Position numbers and translations under genes: made by a program. Under the pieces are notes generated by a model. The model saw only the letters and a list, made by a program, of their open reading frames with translations. It was not told where the DNA came from and searched no databases. From contig NZ_MPKW01000019.1 in NCBI RefSeq assembly GCF_009729415.1, forward strand, positions 16,073 through 80,072: DNA of 64,000 nt, read 5' to 3'. This stretch comes from Mycolicibacterium sp. CBMA 234 (GTDB lineage Bacteria > Actinomycetota > Actinomycetes > Mycobacteriales > Mycobacteriaceae). Numbering within the stretch: the stretch's first letter is position 1; every line of letters starts with the position of its first letter. Below are positions 63,919-64,000 of this stretch, piece by piece.

Positions 63919-64000
63919 TTGTGATGTCCAGGGAGGTTGTTCAGTCTGCTGACTGGTGGGTGGCCTCCGATGGCGCTGTGGGCTCGGTGGTGATTGTAGA
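63915..64000 (-). CDS. IS481-family transposase, C-terminal end (gene runs past the window)
   Basis: The minus strand reads YNHHRAHSAIGGHPPVSRLN then NLPGHHN and a TAG stop at 63917-63915. The YN..R.H..(I/L)GG.PP pattern is the C-terminus of DDE integrase-core transposases of the IS481 group. Only 27 codons are inside the window. The stop codon falls in the CTAG shared with ceoC. Confidence 0.88.
   Translation of the reverse strand, partial: YNHHRAHSAIGGHPPVSRLNNLPGHHN
63918..64000 (-). mobile_element. IS481-like insertion sequence, one end
   Basis: The sequence right after ceoC (TTGTGATGTCCAGGGAGG...) is the outer end of the element and overlaps the transposase coding end. IS481 is known to insert at NCTAGN sites; a CTAG lies exactly at the junction. 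The other end is outside the window. Confidence 0.75.

Overview
The window is a high-GC actinobacterial chromosome segment, almost certainly from a Mycolicibacterium-type rapidly growing mycobacterium. Gene order in two long blocks matches what I recall of M. tuberculosis: secD-yajC, ruvCBA, yebC, pdxT-tesB-pdxS, the PIM-lipid cluster and thrS (Rv2587c to Rv2614c), then clpC2, an MPT63-like protein, a GNAT, zapE, ribD, aftC, msrB, hemQ-cgoX-hemE, dxs, a TrmA-type methyltransferase, an APC permease and ceoB-ceoC (Rv2667 to Rv2692). PPE, AftC, PimA and 13E12/DUF222 proteins confirm the lineage. Species cannot be fixed from the sequence.

Layout. 1-5.5 kb (minus strand): Sec accessory genes secD (cut by the window edge) and yajC, a lytic transglycosylase lipoprotein, a DUF1304 membrane protein, and ruvC-ruvA-ruvB behind a LexA box. 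5.6-10.5 kb: an NAD(P)-binding protein, yebC, an ArnT-like glycosyltransferase and a lipase-like hydrolase. 10.5-19.5 kb (minus): PLP synthase, then a tightly overlapped cluster thrS / HIT hydrolase / pgsA / patA / pimA / NUDIX membrane protein, which makes the phosphatidylinositol-mannoside core of the envelope.

19.5-36.4 kb is the accessory stretch between the two conserved blocks. It holds thioesterase, DUF1003 and DUF1990 genes; a DUF222-HNH gene under a perfect SOS box; a transmembrane Ser/Thr kinase whose outer domain is a solute-binding protein, facing a PheC-like exported dehydratase; type II NADH dehydrogenase; a PPE-PPW protein with a His/Asp cluster and a Zur-like box; four tRNA genes; a membrane class III cyclase; an Excalibur protein; a TetR regulator; a secreted protein built of 11-residue repeats; and DedA.

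36.4-63.9 kb: clpC2 with two near-identical palindromes laid over a leaderless promoter, then the conserved block with arabinan synthesis (aftC), the end of coproporphyrin-dependent heme synthesis (hemE, cgoX, hemQ), a ferritin-like/VIT1 iron protein, dxs, nhaA, and a HelR-type RNA polymerase motor preceded by a rifamycin-associated element (RAE). The window ends inside an IS481-type transposase gene whose stop codon shares a CTAG with the stop of ceoC.

The most promising observations are the kinase/solute-binding fusion, the PPE gene with both a metal-binding-like loop and a Zur-like palindrome, the clpC2 operator architecture, the RAE-helR pair, and the hendecad-repeat secreted protein. No CRISPR array, prophage or biosynthetic cluster is visible.
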